Origin: Mobilicoccus sp032056465
Lineage (GTDB): Bacteria; Actinomycetota; Actinomycetes; Actinomycetales; Dermatophilaceae
Assembly (NCBI RefSeq): GCF_032056465.1
Contig: NZ_DAMBCL010000003.1
Length of the DNA stretch: 64,000 bases
Reading direction: 5' to 3' (one strand)
Shown here: positions 34,042 to 42,998 of the stretch, piece after piece
Position numbering within the stretch: the stretch's first letter is position 1
Layout: each line of letters starts with the position of its first letter
Notes under the pieces: model-generated
Told to the model about the DNA's origin: nothing
What the model saw: only the letters and a program-made list of their open reading frames with translations
Databases searched by the model: none
Translations under genes and position numbers: made by a program

Positions 34042-35730
34042 CTACGCCGACGTGTCGACCCGACCCATGTGGGTGAGGGGGGCGTGGGTGAGGGGGGCGG
34101 CCCCGGTGAGGTGGGGCCGTTCGGGCCCCGAGGCGGCGAGGCCGAGGATCAGATCGGCGGCGTGGTCGGCGCCGTCGGAGCGCAGACGTGGGCCGAGTGC
34201 ACGGGCGGCTCGGCGCATGGCGGGGGCTCCAGGGCCGGTCACGTCGCGGAGCAGCCGGGTCAGTCGCGTCGTCGTGAGGAGGGCCCTCGGCACGGGACGG
34301 GGCCCCAGGCCGAGGTCGGCGACCCGCCGCCCCCAATAGGCCTGGTCACCGAGGTGGGGAACGACGGCGCTCGGGACCCCGGCCCGGATCGCCGCCGACG
34401 TCGTGCCCGCGCCGCCATGGTGCACGACCGCTGCCATCCGCGGGAAGAGCCAGGCGTGCGGATACTCCCCGAGCACGAGCACATCGTCCGCGTCCGGAGG
34501 GGCCGCGCCGGGAGGGGGCTGCAGGACGACCCGCACCCCGGCGCGTCGGGCGGCGTCCACGAACATCCGCTGATCCGTCGCAGGATCGGCCGCCGGGCAC
34601 GAGCCGAACCCCACGTACACGGGCGCGGGACCGGCGGCGAGGAAGGCTGCGAGCCGATCGGTCCCCGGGAACGGGTCGTGCCCGACCACCGCTCCGCCGA
34701 TCGGACGCTCGTCGGCCGCGGGCCCCGACTCACGGGCCTCGCGTGACCGTCCCGCCATGAACCCCGGCTCGTCCGCGGACCATTCGTCCGTCGCCACCCG
34801 ACCGTCCATCGCGGCGGACGGAGGCTCCCCGCATGGGGTCTGTGCCGGTGAACCGTCGCCGACGAGGGGCCTGTCCACCCGCGGAGTGCCCCCGGGATCG
34901 CCGTGCGGGTTGCGGCACGCGGTGCTGACCGGGGGCCGGCTTCGCTCACCCACGACGTGGGTGGGGCTCGGCGTCGGCGAGGTCCAGAACCCCGTCTGCC
35001 GGACGCCGGAGGGCCAGTCGGGGGCGGGGGGTGTGAGGGCGGGGTCGACGGCGAGCAGGATCGGCAGGCGCCCGGCCGCCACGGCTGCCGCGGGCATCGC
35101 AAGGCCCCCTCCGATCTCATCGAGAACGCCCGAGATCGCAGACCTCCCGGCCACTCCTGGCCCCTCGTGGCGTCCTGGTGGTCGGCCGCCGAACCGGTGA
35201 CCTGCGAGTCGCCCTGCGCGACTCGACATCGCGGTCGACAGCATCCACCCCCACGTCGAGGTGAGCGTCGTCGCCGGGCCGGGGACGCCCGGTGTGAGGA
35301 CCGTCGAGGCCGGCCGACTGCTCGGCAGCACCGGCGCGAACAGGGCGAGGACGGCCCGACGATCCGACAGGGCGGTGGCGACCTGCGCGGTCGCCAGACC
35401 CGCGACGACGACGTCCCCCGGGGCGCTCGCCCGTGCGACGGCCTCGACGAGGAGGGGCGCCGCGCGTCGCAGCCGTGCCGTCATCTGCGCGAGCATCAGT
35501 CCCGGCTGGGCGAGGAGTGCCCGGCGTACCCAGGGGTGGGGATGCCACACGACGTCGGCGAGATCGGCCTCGATGGGGACGCCTTCGAACCCGGCCGCAC
35601 GGACCAGCTCGGCGTACTCGCGCAGGGCGACCACGCGCACGACCTCCCCCCGTGCCCGCAGCGCGTCGGCGAGGGCGAGCATCGGGGTCAGATCGCCTCG
35701 CGACCCGAGGGCGAGGAGGACGACCGCCAC
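34042..35730 (-). CDS. GT28/MGT-like glycosyltransferase with a disordered insertion
   Basis: 562 residues. The N-terminal domain (MAVVLLALGSRGDLTPMLAL, then ADALRARGEVVRVVA) and C-terminal motif (VYVGFGSCPAADP; AVVHHGGAGTTSAAIRAGVP, then HLGDQAYWGRRVADLGLG) resemble sterol/flavonoid-type glucosyltransferases. Between the two domains about 95 residues (34700-35000) are Pro/Arg/Ser-rich and not part of the fold; this makes the protein about 130 residues longer than usual. The GTG start touches the ddaH stop (TGAGTG), so translation is coupled. Acceptor unknown. Confidence 0.85.
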   Translation of the reverse strand: MAVVLLALGSRGDLTPMLALADALRARGEVVRVVALREYAELVRAAGFEGVPIEADLADVVWHPHPWVRRALLAQPGLMLAQMTARLRRAAPLLVEAVARASAPGDVVVAGLATAQVATALSDRRAVLALFAPVLPSSRPASTVLTPGVPGPATTLTSTWGWMLSTAMSSRAGRLAGHRFGGRPPGRHEGPGVAGRSAISGVLDEIGGGLAMPAAAVAAGRLPILLAVDPALTPPAPDWPSGVRQTGFWTSPTPSPTHVVGERSRPPVSTACRNPHGDPGGTPRVDRPLVGDGSPAQTPCGEPPSAAMDGRVATDEWSADEPGFMAGRSREARESGPAADERPIGGAVVGHDPFPGTDRLAAFLAAGPAPVYVGFGSCPAADPATDQRMFVDAARRAGVRVVLQPPPGAAPPDADDVLVLGEYPHAWLFPRMAAVVHHGGAGTTSAAIRAGVPSAVVPHLGDQAYWGRRVADLGLGPRPVPRALLTTTRLTRLLRDVTGPGAPAMRRAARALGPRLRSDGADHAADLILGLAASGPERPHLTGAAPLTHAPLTHMGRVDTSA

Positions 35731-36501
35731 TCAGCCGCGCAGCCGCACCGAGAGGCAGGTGACACAGCCCTCGAGCTTCTCGAACTCGGAGATGTCCACC
35801 GTGACCACGTGCAGACCCCGCTCGCGGAACAGCTGCGCCGACTCCGGCGCCGACGCCGACATGAGCACTCGGTCCTCACCGAGGAGGACCACGTGGGAGC
35901 CTGGCTCCTCGGGGACGGGGAGGAACTCCTCACCCCAGGTCAGCGGGGCGTCGACGAGCGGCGGGTAGCCGATGACCGTGCCGTCCGGGAGCGCCGTGAC
36001 GGCGGACTTGAGGTGCAACACCGACTCGAGCGGCACCCCGACGACCTCGACCCCGAGCGGATCGAGCAGGTCCCTGAGCTGGGACAGCCCCTCCTCGTTC
36101 GTGCGGCCGCCCTGCCCGACCCACACCTTGCCGTCGAACTTGAGCACGTCGCCGCCGTCGATGGTCGCGGGCTCGGTGATCTCGGCGACCCGGTAGCCGT
36201 GTTCCTCGAGCACCTCGCGAAGACCCCTCGTCTCGCCACGGCGCTCCGGCGCCCCCGACCGCATGAGGATCGCGAGGTCGCCGTACACGAACACCGGGTC
36301 CTCGATGAAGACCGAGTCGGGGTGCTCCTCGGCGGGCGGCACCTCGACGACGTCCCACCCGGCGTCCTCCAGTGCCGCGACGTAACCCTCCCACTGCCGC
36401 ACCGCGAGATCCACGTCGACGGGAGACCTCTCGATGTGGGTGACGAGACCCTCGGCGAGACGACTGCTGGGGCGGCGGACGAGCGCGACGCGGCGGTTCA
36501 T
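35731..36501 (-). CDS. ddaH: Dimethylargininase (N(G),N(G)-dimethylarginine dimethylaminohydrolase)
   Basis: 256 residues, normal size. Visible active-site parts: ALVRRPSSRLAEGLV, FIEDPVFVYGDLA (Glu67/Asp68), EPATIDGGDVL, His163 in VLHLKS and Cys249 in GCVTCLSVRL. The enzyme hydrolyses methylated arginine to citrulline and methylamine; related arginine deiminase activity is possible. It is the first gene of a two-gene unit with the downstream glycosyltransferase. Confidence 0.93.
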   Translation of the reverse strand: MNRRVALVRRPSSRLAEGLVTHIERSPVDVDLAVRQWEGYVAALEDAGWDVVEVPPAEEHPDSVFIEDPVFVYGDLAILMRSGAPERRGETRGLREVLEEHGYRVAEITEPATIDGGDVLKFDGKVWVGQGGRTNEEGLSQLRDLLDPLGVEVVGVPLESVLHLKSAVTALPDGTVIGYPPLVDAPLTWGEEFLPVPEEPGSHVVLLGEDRVLMSASAPESAQLFRERGLHVVTVDISEFEKLEGCVTCLSVRLRG

Positions 36502-36656
36502 GCGCCCAGCCTGCCACCGATGCTCGACGGTGTGCAGGGTCTTCCGAGACCCCTCGCGCCCCCGCCACGCAGGACCCGCCTCGACCAGCGGGCGCCACCT
36601 GGCTCAGGTCGACACCGACGAACCCGATGGGGCGAGGGATACAGAGCCTTCTTCAC

Positions 36657-36731
36657 GACCCTCGAACCGGAGCCCGTCGACACCGGAGGCTGTGCGCTCC
36701 GGTGTCAGCGCCGGGCTCCGGTTCGAGGGTC
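36657..36731. repeat. 75-bp nested perfect hairpin
   Basis: Outer 20-bp perfect arms (GACCCTCGAACCGGAGCCCG and its complement) enclose a second 10-bp perfect stem (GACACCGGAG / CTCCGGTGTC) with an 8-base loop. It lies 52 bp upstream of the exonuclease-like gene and beyond the ddaH start. Confidence 0.85.
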
Positions 36732-36782
36732 GGCGTGGTGGGACATCGCGGGGGACGAAGGGGGATGCGGGGTGGGGGCGGT

Positions 36783-38339
36783 ATGACCCAACTCGTGAGC
36801 ATCCTGGTGCTCGTCGTCGTCCTGGTCGTCCTGTTCCAGATGTTCGCCGCCGGCCCGGACGAGGACGAGGCCCGACCCCCGGAGCCCACGCCCCGACGCC
36901 CTGGTCCGGCTCTCCGCTCCAGCCCGGCTCTGGGCCCCGGCCCAGCTCTGCGCCAGGGTCCGGGTCCGCGTGCGGACCCCGGTGCACCGTCGACGTCTCC
37001 CCTCGTCACTCCGAGTTCGGGCAGCACTACTCCGAGTTCGGGCAGCACTCCGGGCGCCGCGGCATCCGGGACGCCAGACGGCCCGCCCTCGGACCGGACG
37101 ACGCCGCACCGTTCGACGGCCACCACGCCCACCGCCCCCGGCGCCCACCGCACACCCGGTGGCCCCACCACGGGTGTCCCCCGGCGCTCCCGCACGCGTC
37201 TCTTCGGACTCGGCGGCACGGACATTCCCGACGGCACACCCCATCCCGGCCCGTATGCCGTGGTCGGGTACACGACGACCGGGTTCACCCCCGTCCGTGA
37301 CCGGCTGGTGGCGCTCGGGGTGCTGCACGTGGACGCCGAGGGGAGGATCGAGGGGCGTTCCGAGGCGCTGCTCTCCCCGGGCGCCGCGGCGATTCCACCG
37401 CACCTCGCCCACCTGGCCGGACGACTGCCCGAGGCACCGTCGTTCGCCCGCGTCGCGCCACACCTGCTCCGGCTGCTCGAGGGGCGGGTCGTCGTCGCCC
37501 ACGACGCCGAGGTGCTCGAGTCCTTCCTCGACGCCCACCTCATGGAGGCGGGCATCCTGGCGCCGAGCCTGCCGGCGCTCTGCACGCACGAGCTCGGCCG
37601 GGCGACGTTCCCGACCCGCAATCACCGTCTCTCCACGCTCGCCCGACACGTGGGGAGCGACGTCGTCGTCGGGCGCAGCGCGGTCGACGACGCGCATGCC
37701 GTCGCGGCGCTCCTGCCGAGGATCCTCGCCCGCCACGGCGCGACGCTCACCTATCCCTGTGCCGCGGTCGGAGATCCGTCGGCGATGGTCCTGCCGACCG
37801 GCCGGGCGCCGGTGGCCGGTGGCGACGCGCCCGATCCCTGGCTCGCCGACCTCTTCGCCCGCACCTCCGGTCTCGCCCGCGAGCTCAACGACGCGCGGGT
37901 GGCGCGGTACGTCGACGTCCTCGTGACGGTGCTCCTGCGCGGGCAGCTCGTCCCCGAGGAGGTCCGCGGCCTCACCCGCCTCATGGTCGCGGCGGGGTAC
38001 GGCGCGGCCGAGCTGCGCCAGGTGCAGGAGCGGCTGCTCGAGTCGATGCGGCGAGCAGCGTTCGAGCACGGCAGGATCCGAGCCCGCGAGCTACGGCATC
38101 TGCGCGCGTGCGCGACCTCCGTCGGCATCCCCGGGTACTTCGACGACCTCATCCCGCCGGAACCCGAGCCTGCGCCCGAACCGGGATCCGGGTCGTTCTC
38201 CCGCCCGGTCCGCAAACCACTTCCTCCCGCACCACCCCCGCAGCTGCCGCGCTGCGGACACTGCCTCGAGGTCGGCCACTACACCTCGTCCTGCCCCCGG
38301 CGCGAGAGCGGCCCGGTACGGGCGATCGGCCCGGTCTGA
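36783..38339 (+). CDS. Membrane-anchored exonuclease-like protein with CCHC zinc knuckle
   Basis: 518 residues from the ATG at 36783. Order: one N-terminal membrane helix (VSILVLVVVLVVLFQMF), about 110 Pro/Thr/Ser-rich residues, a DnaQ-like fold (about 150-330), a helical domain (about 350-460) and a C-terminal CX2CX4HX4C knuckle at Cys491, Cys494, His499 and Cys504. The exonuclease fold lacks its catalytic set: exo I reads VVGYTTTGF where DxETTG is expected, exo II reads VVAHDAEVLESFL without the Asp, and exo III has GRSAVDDAHAVA without the His before DDA. It is therefore probably a nucleic-acid-binding pseudo-enzyme. The helical part does not match a family I know. Confidence 0.8.
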   Translation: MTQLVSILVLVVVLVVLFQMFAAGPDEDEARPPEPTPRRPGPALRSSPALGPGPALRQGPGPRADPGAPSTSPLVTPSSGSTTPSSGSTPGAAASGTPDGPPSDRTTPHRSTATTPTAPGAHRTPGGPTTGVPRRSRTRLFGLGGTDIPDGTPHPGPYAVVGYTTTGFTPVRDRLVALGVLHVDAEGRIEGRSEALLSPGAAAIPPHLAHLAGRLPEAPSFARVAPHLLRLLEGRVVVAHDAEVLESFLDAHLMEAGILAPSLPALCTHELGRATFPTRNHRLSTLARHVGSDVVVGRSAVDDAHAVAALLPRILARHGATLTYPCAAVGDPSAMVLPTGRAPVAGGDAPDPWLADLFARTSGLARELNDARVARYVDVLVTVLLRGQLVPEEVRGLTRLMVAAGYGAAELRQVQERLLESMRRAAFEHGRIRARELRHLRACATSVGIPGYFDDLIPPEPEPAPEPGSGSFSRPVRKPLPPAPPPQLPRCGHCLEVGHYTSSCPRRESGPVRAIGPV

Positions 38340-38348
38340 GGGCGGCGC

Positions 38349-40100
38349 TCACACCCGCGCGGGCACGGCTCCGAGCAGACGCTCCACGGCCCCGACGACC
38401 TCCGACACCCCCGGTGTGCGGAGCACCGCCGCGATGTGACCGTCGGGCCGCAGCACCCAGACCTCGTCGGCGCGGGCCGAGAGGGCCTCGGCGAGCTCGG
38501 CGTACCCCGACGTCCCGAGGCCGACGACCTCGACCGGCGCCGCCACGCTGCCGGCGACGGTGTCGAACGTGCCCGACTCGGGGCCGACGAGCAGGGTGAT
38601 GCCGCGGCGGGCGAGGTCGCGGGAGCGGGTGACCCCGGGGCGGTCGGGATCGGAGACGGGCACGTCGGGGACGAGGACGCCCGGCACCGGCGCGGGCGCG
38701 TGGCCCTTGGGCGGACGCCCGCCGAACGACCTCTCCGGGGACGGCGTCGTGAGCGGGGAGTCGACGTACCAGAACGGCTCGGCGAGGCGGCCGGAGTCGA
38801 CCCGTGCGCGGGCGGACTCGTCGGCGTCGGCCGTTTCGAGGATCTCGCGTCGGGTGCGCCACTCCTCCTCGGTCTGCGGGACGAGGAAGCGCATCGTCGC
38901 CGTCGTCACCGCGAGGTTCTCGGCCGCGGCGGCGTGCCGCTCGTCGTGGTAGCTGTCGAGGAGGGCGTCCGTCGCCCAGCCGTGCCACACGAAGGCGAGC
39001 TTCCACGCGGCGTTCTCGGCGTCCGGTACCCCGGAGTTGAGTCCACGCGCCCCGAACGGCGAGACGAGGTGGGCCGCGTCGCCGGCCACGAGCACCCGCC
39101 CCACCCGCATCCGGTCGACCTGACGGGAGTGGAACCGGTACTGGCTCTTCCACACGATCTCGTAGTCGCGGTCGCCGATGACCTGACGGATGCGCCGGTC
39201 GAGCGCACCGGAGGCCTCCTCGTCGGCGAGGTCGTACTCCGGCGGCACCTGCCAGTCGATGCGGAACGTCGAGTCGGGGCACGGGTGGATGAGGACCTGG
39301 CGGCCGGGGTTCCACTCGGGGTCGAAGTAGAACCGCCGCTCCGACTCCCACCCCGGCAGGTCGGTACGGATGTCGCAGATGAGGAACTGGTCGGCGAACG
39401 TGTGCCCCTCGAAGCTCACGCCGAGGGCGCTGCGGAGCAGGTCGCTTCGGGCGCCGCTGCACATGAGCACGTAGCTTCCACGGACGTCGACGAACGTGTC
39501 GTCGCCACCGTGGTCGAGGAGGGTGTCGACGGCGCAGCGCAGCGTCACCCCGCCGTCGCGCTCGTCGAACGCGACGACCCGGTGCCCCCACCGCACCTCG
39601 ACGAGGGGCTGCCGGGCGAGGCACTCGTCGAGGATCTCCTCGGTGCGCGTCTGGGAGATGTTGACGAAGGGCGGGAACGGAGACGCGCCGTTGTCGACGA
39701 ACCCCTGGCAGAACAGCTCCCGGTCGCGGTAGAGCGTGCGGGCGCGGACCCACGTGAGACCCTCCTCCGCGATCCGATCCCCCGCCCCGACCGCCGACCA
39801 GATGTCGAGGACGTCGCGCTGCTGGCACAGGGCCTTCGAGCCGACGGCGTCGCGCGCGGGTCGCGCGTCGAGGAGGAGCACCGGCACCCCCCAGCGGGCG
39901 AGCAGCAGGGCCGCCGTCTGCCCGACCGGCCCACCACCGATGACGACGACCGGCTCGCGGACGCCGCCCGCGTCGCCGGCGCCGTGGCCGCCGTCGCCGT
40001 GCCCGCGGCCACCACCGTCGCGCCCATGCCGCGCGTCCTCACCACCCGACCGCGCACCAGGGGTGTCGTGCGAAGCGATGTCGACGTCGTCGTCGCGCAT
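38349..40100 (-). CDS. FAD-dependent aromatic-ring monooxygenase
   Basis: 583 residues; the ATG at 40100 follows GAGAGGAACGGCC, so a 47-residue His/Gly/Asp-rich N-terminus appears genuine. Then comes VVVIGGGPVGQTAALLLARW (FAD ADP-binding GxGxxG), TEEILDECLARQP, and VLVAGDAAHLVSPFGARGLN with SGVPDAENAAWKLA, the group A flavin hydroxylase signature (PheA/TfdB/MhpA type). The C-terminal 130 residues are the thioredoxin-like domain usual in this branch. It should hydroxylate a phenolic substrate with NAD(P)H; the substrate is unknown. Last gene of a set with the MBL hydrolase and MHS transporter. Confidence 0.9.
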   Translation of the reverse strand: MRDDDVDIASHDTPGARSGGEDARHGRDGGGRGHGDGGHGAGDAGGVREPVVVIGGGPVGQTAALLLARWGVPVLLLDARPARDAVGSKALCQQRDVLDIWSAVGAGDRIAEEGLTWVRARTLYRDRELFCQGFVDNGASPFPPFVNISQTRTEEILDECLARQPLVEVRWGHRVVAFDERDGGVTLRCAVDTLLDHGGDDTFVDVRGSYVLMCSGARSDLLRSALGVSFEGHTFADQFLICDIRTDLPGWESERRFYFDPEWNPGRQVLIHPCPDSTFRIDWQVPPEYDLADEEASGALDRRIRQVIGDRDYEIVWKSQYRFHSRQVDRMRVGRVLVAGDAAHLVSPFGARGLNSGVPDAENAAWKLAFVWHGWATDALLDSYHDERHAAAAENLAVTTATMRFLVPQTEEEWRTRREILETADADESARARVDSGRLAEPFWYVDSPLTTPSPERSFGGRPPKGHAPAPVPGVLVPDVPVSDPDRPGVTRSRDLARRGITLLVGPESGTFDTVAGSVAAPVEVVGLGTSGYAELAEALSARADEVWVLRPDGHIAAVLRTPGVSEVVGAVERLLGAVPARV

Positions 40101-40150
40101 GGCCGTTCCTCTCGAAGCGGGGTGGGGGGAGCGGGGCGATGGGGAGGGAC

Positions 40151-40195
40151 AGGAGGCCGCGGGGCAGGAGGCCGCGGGGCGGGAGGCCGCGGAGC
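40151..40195. repeat. 15-bp tandem repeat, three copies
   Basis: AGGAGGCCGCGGGGC occurs twice, then a third copy with two changes, in the gap between the MBL hydrolase and monooxygenase genes. Confidence 0.75.
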
Positions 40196-40232
40196 GGTGG
40201 GGAGGAGGTGGCGGCGAGCGCCGGGTCGGAGG

Positions 40233-41192
40233 TCAGTCCTGCAGCTGGTCCCAGACCTCGCGGTCGCGCTCGGCGGTCCAGATGCGGGGCCAGTCGATGC
40301 CCTCGTACTCGTCCCACACGCGCTGGACGTCGAACGGGAGGCAGTGCTCGAAGATCGGCCAGTGCCCGTAGGTGGGCGCGAGCGCGGCGTGGGTGGCCTC
40401 GAACGCCTCCTTGAGGGTGCCGCCGCGCTCGTGGACGGCGCCGACCTCGCGGAGCATGATCGCGATGAAGTCACGGGTCTGCTCGATGGCCGCGTCGACC
40501 TGCTCCCGGCCGTGCGTCACGCCACCGCGACCCCCGATGAGGGCCTCGGCCTCGAACGCCTTGACGGCGTCGAGCGTGGCGCCGGACCAGTCGTGATGGA
40601 ACGCGTCCCCGGTGTACAGCGCCGCCTCGGCCTCGACGAGGTCACCCGCGAAGAGGATCCGCGGCTTCTCGACCCACGCGACGATGTCGCCCGCCGTGTG
40701 CCCGCGGCCGCAGTACGCGAGGACGAGATCGCCGCGGTCGCCGCCGAGCGCGATGCGGTAGGTGTCGGAGAACGTCTCGGTCGGGTGGGTGAGCCCGGGG
40801 ATGGTCTCGGGGTGGGCGAACAGGCGCGGCATCCGGCCGTACTCGCTGTCCCAGTCCTCCTGCCCGCGTTCGTCGATGAGCCTCTTCGTGTTCTCGTGCG
40901 CGACGATGATCTCCGCGTCGTACGCCGCGGCGCCGAGCACCCGCACCGCGTGGTAGTGCGACAACACGAGGTACTTCACCGGCTTGGCGGTGTGCGTCCG
41001 GAGTTCGTCGAGCCATCCCTTCGCCGCCGCCGGGGTGGCGAGCGCCTCGAAGCACACGAGGAAGTCCTCCCCCTCGATCGCGCCGATGTTGGGATCTCCC
41101 TCGGCGGTGAGGGCGTACACGCCGTCGGCGAGGACCTCGAGGGTGCGGGTCTTCTCGCCGAGGTCGGCGGAGGAGGCAAAGGGCTTGGCCAT
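40233..41192 (-). CDS. MBL-fold metallo-hydrolase with altered metal motif
   Basis: 319 residues; the ATG follows CGGAGCCACC. MBL fold: DPNIGAIEGEDFLVCFEA, VLSHYHAVRVLGAAAY, GRGHTAGDIVAW, RILFAGDLVEAEA. The usual HxHxDH is HYHAVR here, so the two first His ligands stay but the second-site Asp and His are missing; one metal or altered chemistry is likely. It lies between an aromatic hydroxylase and an MHS transporter and may hydrolyse a ring-cleavage or lactone intermediate. That role is inferred from context only. Confidence 0.85.
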   Translation of the reverse strand: MAKPFASSADLGEKTRTLEVLADGVYALTAEGDPNIGAIEGEDFLVCFEALATPAAAKGWLDELRTHTAKPVKYLVLSHYHAVRVLGAAAYDAEIIVAHENTKRLIDERGQEDWDSEYGRMPRLFAHPETIPGLTHPTETFSDTYRIALGGDRGDLVLAYCGRGHTAGDIVAWVEKPRILFAGDLVEAEAALYTGDAFHHDWSGATLDAVKAFEAEALIGGRGGVTHGREQVDAAIEQTRDFIAIMLREVGAVHERGGTLKEAFEATHAALAPTYGHWPIFEHCLPFDVQRVWDEYEGIDWPRIWTAERDREVWDQLQD

Positions 41193-41247
41193 GGTGGCTC
41201 CGTTCGGTGATCGAGGGGACGGACGGTCGTGCCGAGGTCGGCGCCGG

Positions 41248-42624
41248 TCAGTGGCCGGACATCGTGTGCAACGGCTTGTTCGTGCGGTCCTTGATGAAGA
41301 AGATCGACACGAGCGAGATGACCGTCACGGCGCTGAGGTACCAGGCGACGTTGACGACGCCACCCAACTGGATGGTGATGTACTCGGCGATCATCGGGGC
41401 GAACGCGCCTCCGAACACCGCACCGATCGCGTAGGACAGGGAGACGGCCGAGAGTCGGATGCGCGCGGGGAACATCTCGGCGAACATCGCCGACTGCGGG
41501 CCGTAGGTGAAGCCCTCGGGGATCGCGATCCACAGCAGCGCGAGGCCGACGAGGAGGACCTCGCCGCGCTCGACGCCGGCGTGGACGAGCCAGAACGTCG
41601 GGAACATGCCGACGAGCATGAGGACGTACCCGATCTTGTAGGTGAGGGTGCGGCCGATGCGGTCCGAGAGCATCGCGCACGCCATCGTCGTCACGGCCCA
41701 CAGCGCGGCCGACGCGAGCGCCCACATGAGGACCTCGGAGCGGGGCAGCCCGTTCTTGCTCGCGTAGCCGAGGATGAACCCACCGACGAGCATGTAGCCG
41801 AAGGCGTTGTTGGCCATGAACGACGCCGCGGCGATGACGATGTCCTTGAAGTTGTGGTGGAGCAGATCGCCCTGCTTGACGGTCGCGACGTCCTTGATCT
41901 CCTTGAGTTCCTCGAACACCGGCGACTCGGCGACCCGGCGGCGGATCCACCAACCGATGACGATGAGGACGACGGAGAAGAGGAACGGGATGCGCCATCC
42001 CCACGCGTCGAACTGCTCCTTGCCGAGCGCCATCGTGAGGACGGTGAGGAACGTCGTCGCGAGGAGCATGCCGAGCGGCACGCCGATCTGCGGGTAGGCC
42101 CCGAACTTGCCGCGCTGCCCGTGAGGGGCGTGCTCGACGGCGAGCATCGCCGCGCCACCCCACTCGCCGCCGGCCGAGAAGCCCTGGAGGCAGCGCAGGA
42201 CGATGAGGAGGATGGGGGCGGCGATGCCGATCTGGTCCGCGGTGGGCAGGAGGCCGACGAGCGTCGTCGCGACGCCCATGAGGCCGAGGGTGAGGACGAG
42301 CACGACGCGGCGTCCGAACCTGTCACCCACCCACCCCATCGTCAGTGCGCCGGCGGGACGGAAGAAGAACGCGACGCCGAGCGTGGCGAACGCCGCGAGG
42401 TCCCGCCACTCCCCGAGGCCCGAGAAGAACAGCTTTCCGAACAGCAGCGCCGCGACGTTGGCGTAGATGAAGAAGTCGTACCACTCGATCGTCGTGCCGA
42501 TCATCGTGGCCATCGCGACCCGGCGGTACTCCGACGGGGACGTCGTGGGGGCGTCGGCGTCGTGGTAGATGTCCGGCTCGACCGGCCCGGCGGAGGGGGT
42601 CGAGGGATGAGGGGTCGATGACAT
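41248..42624 (-). CDS. MHS-family MFS transporter
   Basis: 458 residues from the ATG at 42624, after AAAGGACGACG. Metabolite:H+ symporter signature: VAMATMIGTTIEWYDFFIYA, FFRPAGALTMGWVGDRFGRR, QGFSAGGEWGGAAMLAVEHA. About 12 membrane helices. MHS members carry carboxylates and osmolytes such as shikimate, citrate, alpha-ketoglutarate or proline/betaine. Operon context favours an aromatic acid; citrate for the lyase cluster is a more distant option. A TetR-type palindrome lies 65 bp upstream. Confidence 0.92.
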   Translation of the reverse strand: MSSTPHPSTPSAGPVEPDIYHDADAPTTSPSEYRRVAMATMIGTTIEWYDFFIYANVAALLFGKLFFSGLGEWRDLAAFATLGVAFFFRPAGALTMGWVGDRFGRRVVLVLTLGLMGVATTLVGLLPTADQIGIAAPILLIVLRCLQGFSAGGEWGGAAMLAVEHAPHGQRGKFGAYPQIGVPLGMLLATTFLTVLTMALGKEQFDAWGWRIPFLFSVVLIVIGWWIRRRVAESPVFEELKEIKDVATVKQGDLLHHNFKDIVIAAASFMANNAFGYMLVGGFILGYASKNGLPRSEVLMWALASAALWAVTTMACAMLSDRIGRTLTYKIGYVLMLVGMFPTFWLVHAGVERGEVLLVGLALLWIAIPEGFTYGPQSAMFAEMFPARIRLSAVSLSYAIGAVFGGAFAPMIAEYITIQLGGVVNVAWYLSAVTVISLVSIFFIKDRTNKPLHTMSGH

Positions 42625-42688
42625 CGTCGTCCTTTCCCGGCGCACGACGTCGTGCGATCCCGGCGTTCTCCCAGTGTGCGGGGGAATA

Positions 42689-42702
42689 ACCGACCGGTCG
42701 GT
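42689..42702. promoter_or_regulatory. TetR-family operator-like palindrome
   Basis: ACCGACCGGTCGGT, a perfect 14-bp palindrome common for TetR-family regulators, about 65 bp before the transporter ATG. On the minus strand a CAGTGA / TTATTC pair spaced by 16 bases overlaps it, so binding would block that promoter. No tetR gene is adjacent. Confidence 0.65.
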
Positions 42703-42965
42703 CGGTCACTGCGACACCGTAGGGCCCCCCTCGTTGTGACCGGGAGCACAGCGCGACGAACGCCCGACGAGGGGCCGTTTCTCCGCGGTCAACGGTCGTG
42801 CGATACCGCTCGTCGCGGGGGCGACGCGAGGCACGAGGCACGATCCATGGCGAGCCCCCGAGGATGCAGCCGAGGCCGCAGGCAAGGATGAAGGCACGTG
42901 GCTGCCATCACGACCACCCCACCGCATCCTCGAAGGCATCCTTACCCCGGCGGGATGCGCATGAG

Positions 42966-42998
42966 GAGAGCCCCCGACCGTGGCGGTCGAGGGCTCTC
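42966..42998 (-). terminator. Terminator of tRNA-Ser(CGA)
   Basis: 15-bp stem with one mismatch (GAGAGCCCCCGACCG / CGGTCGAGGGCTCTC) and a 3-base loop, 28 bp beyond the tRNA 3' end. Confidence 0.7.
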
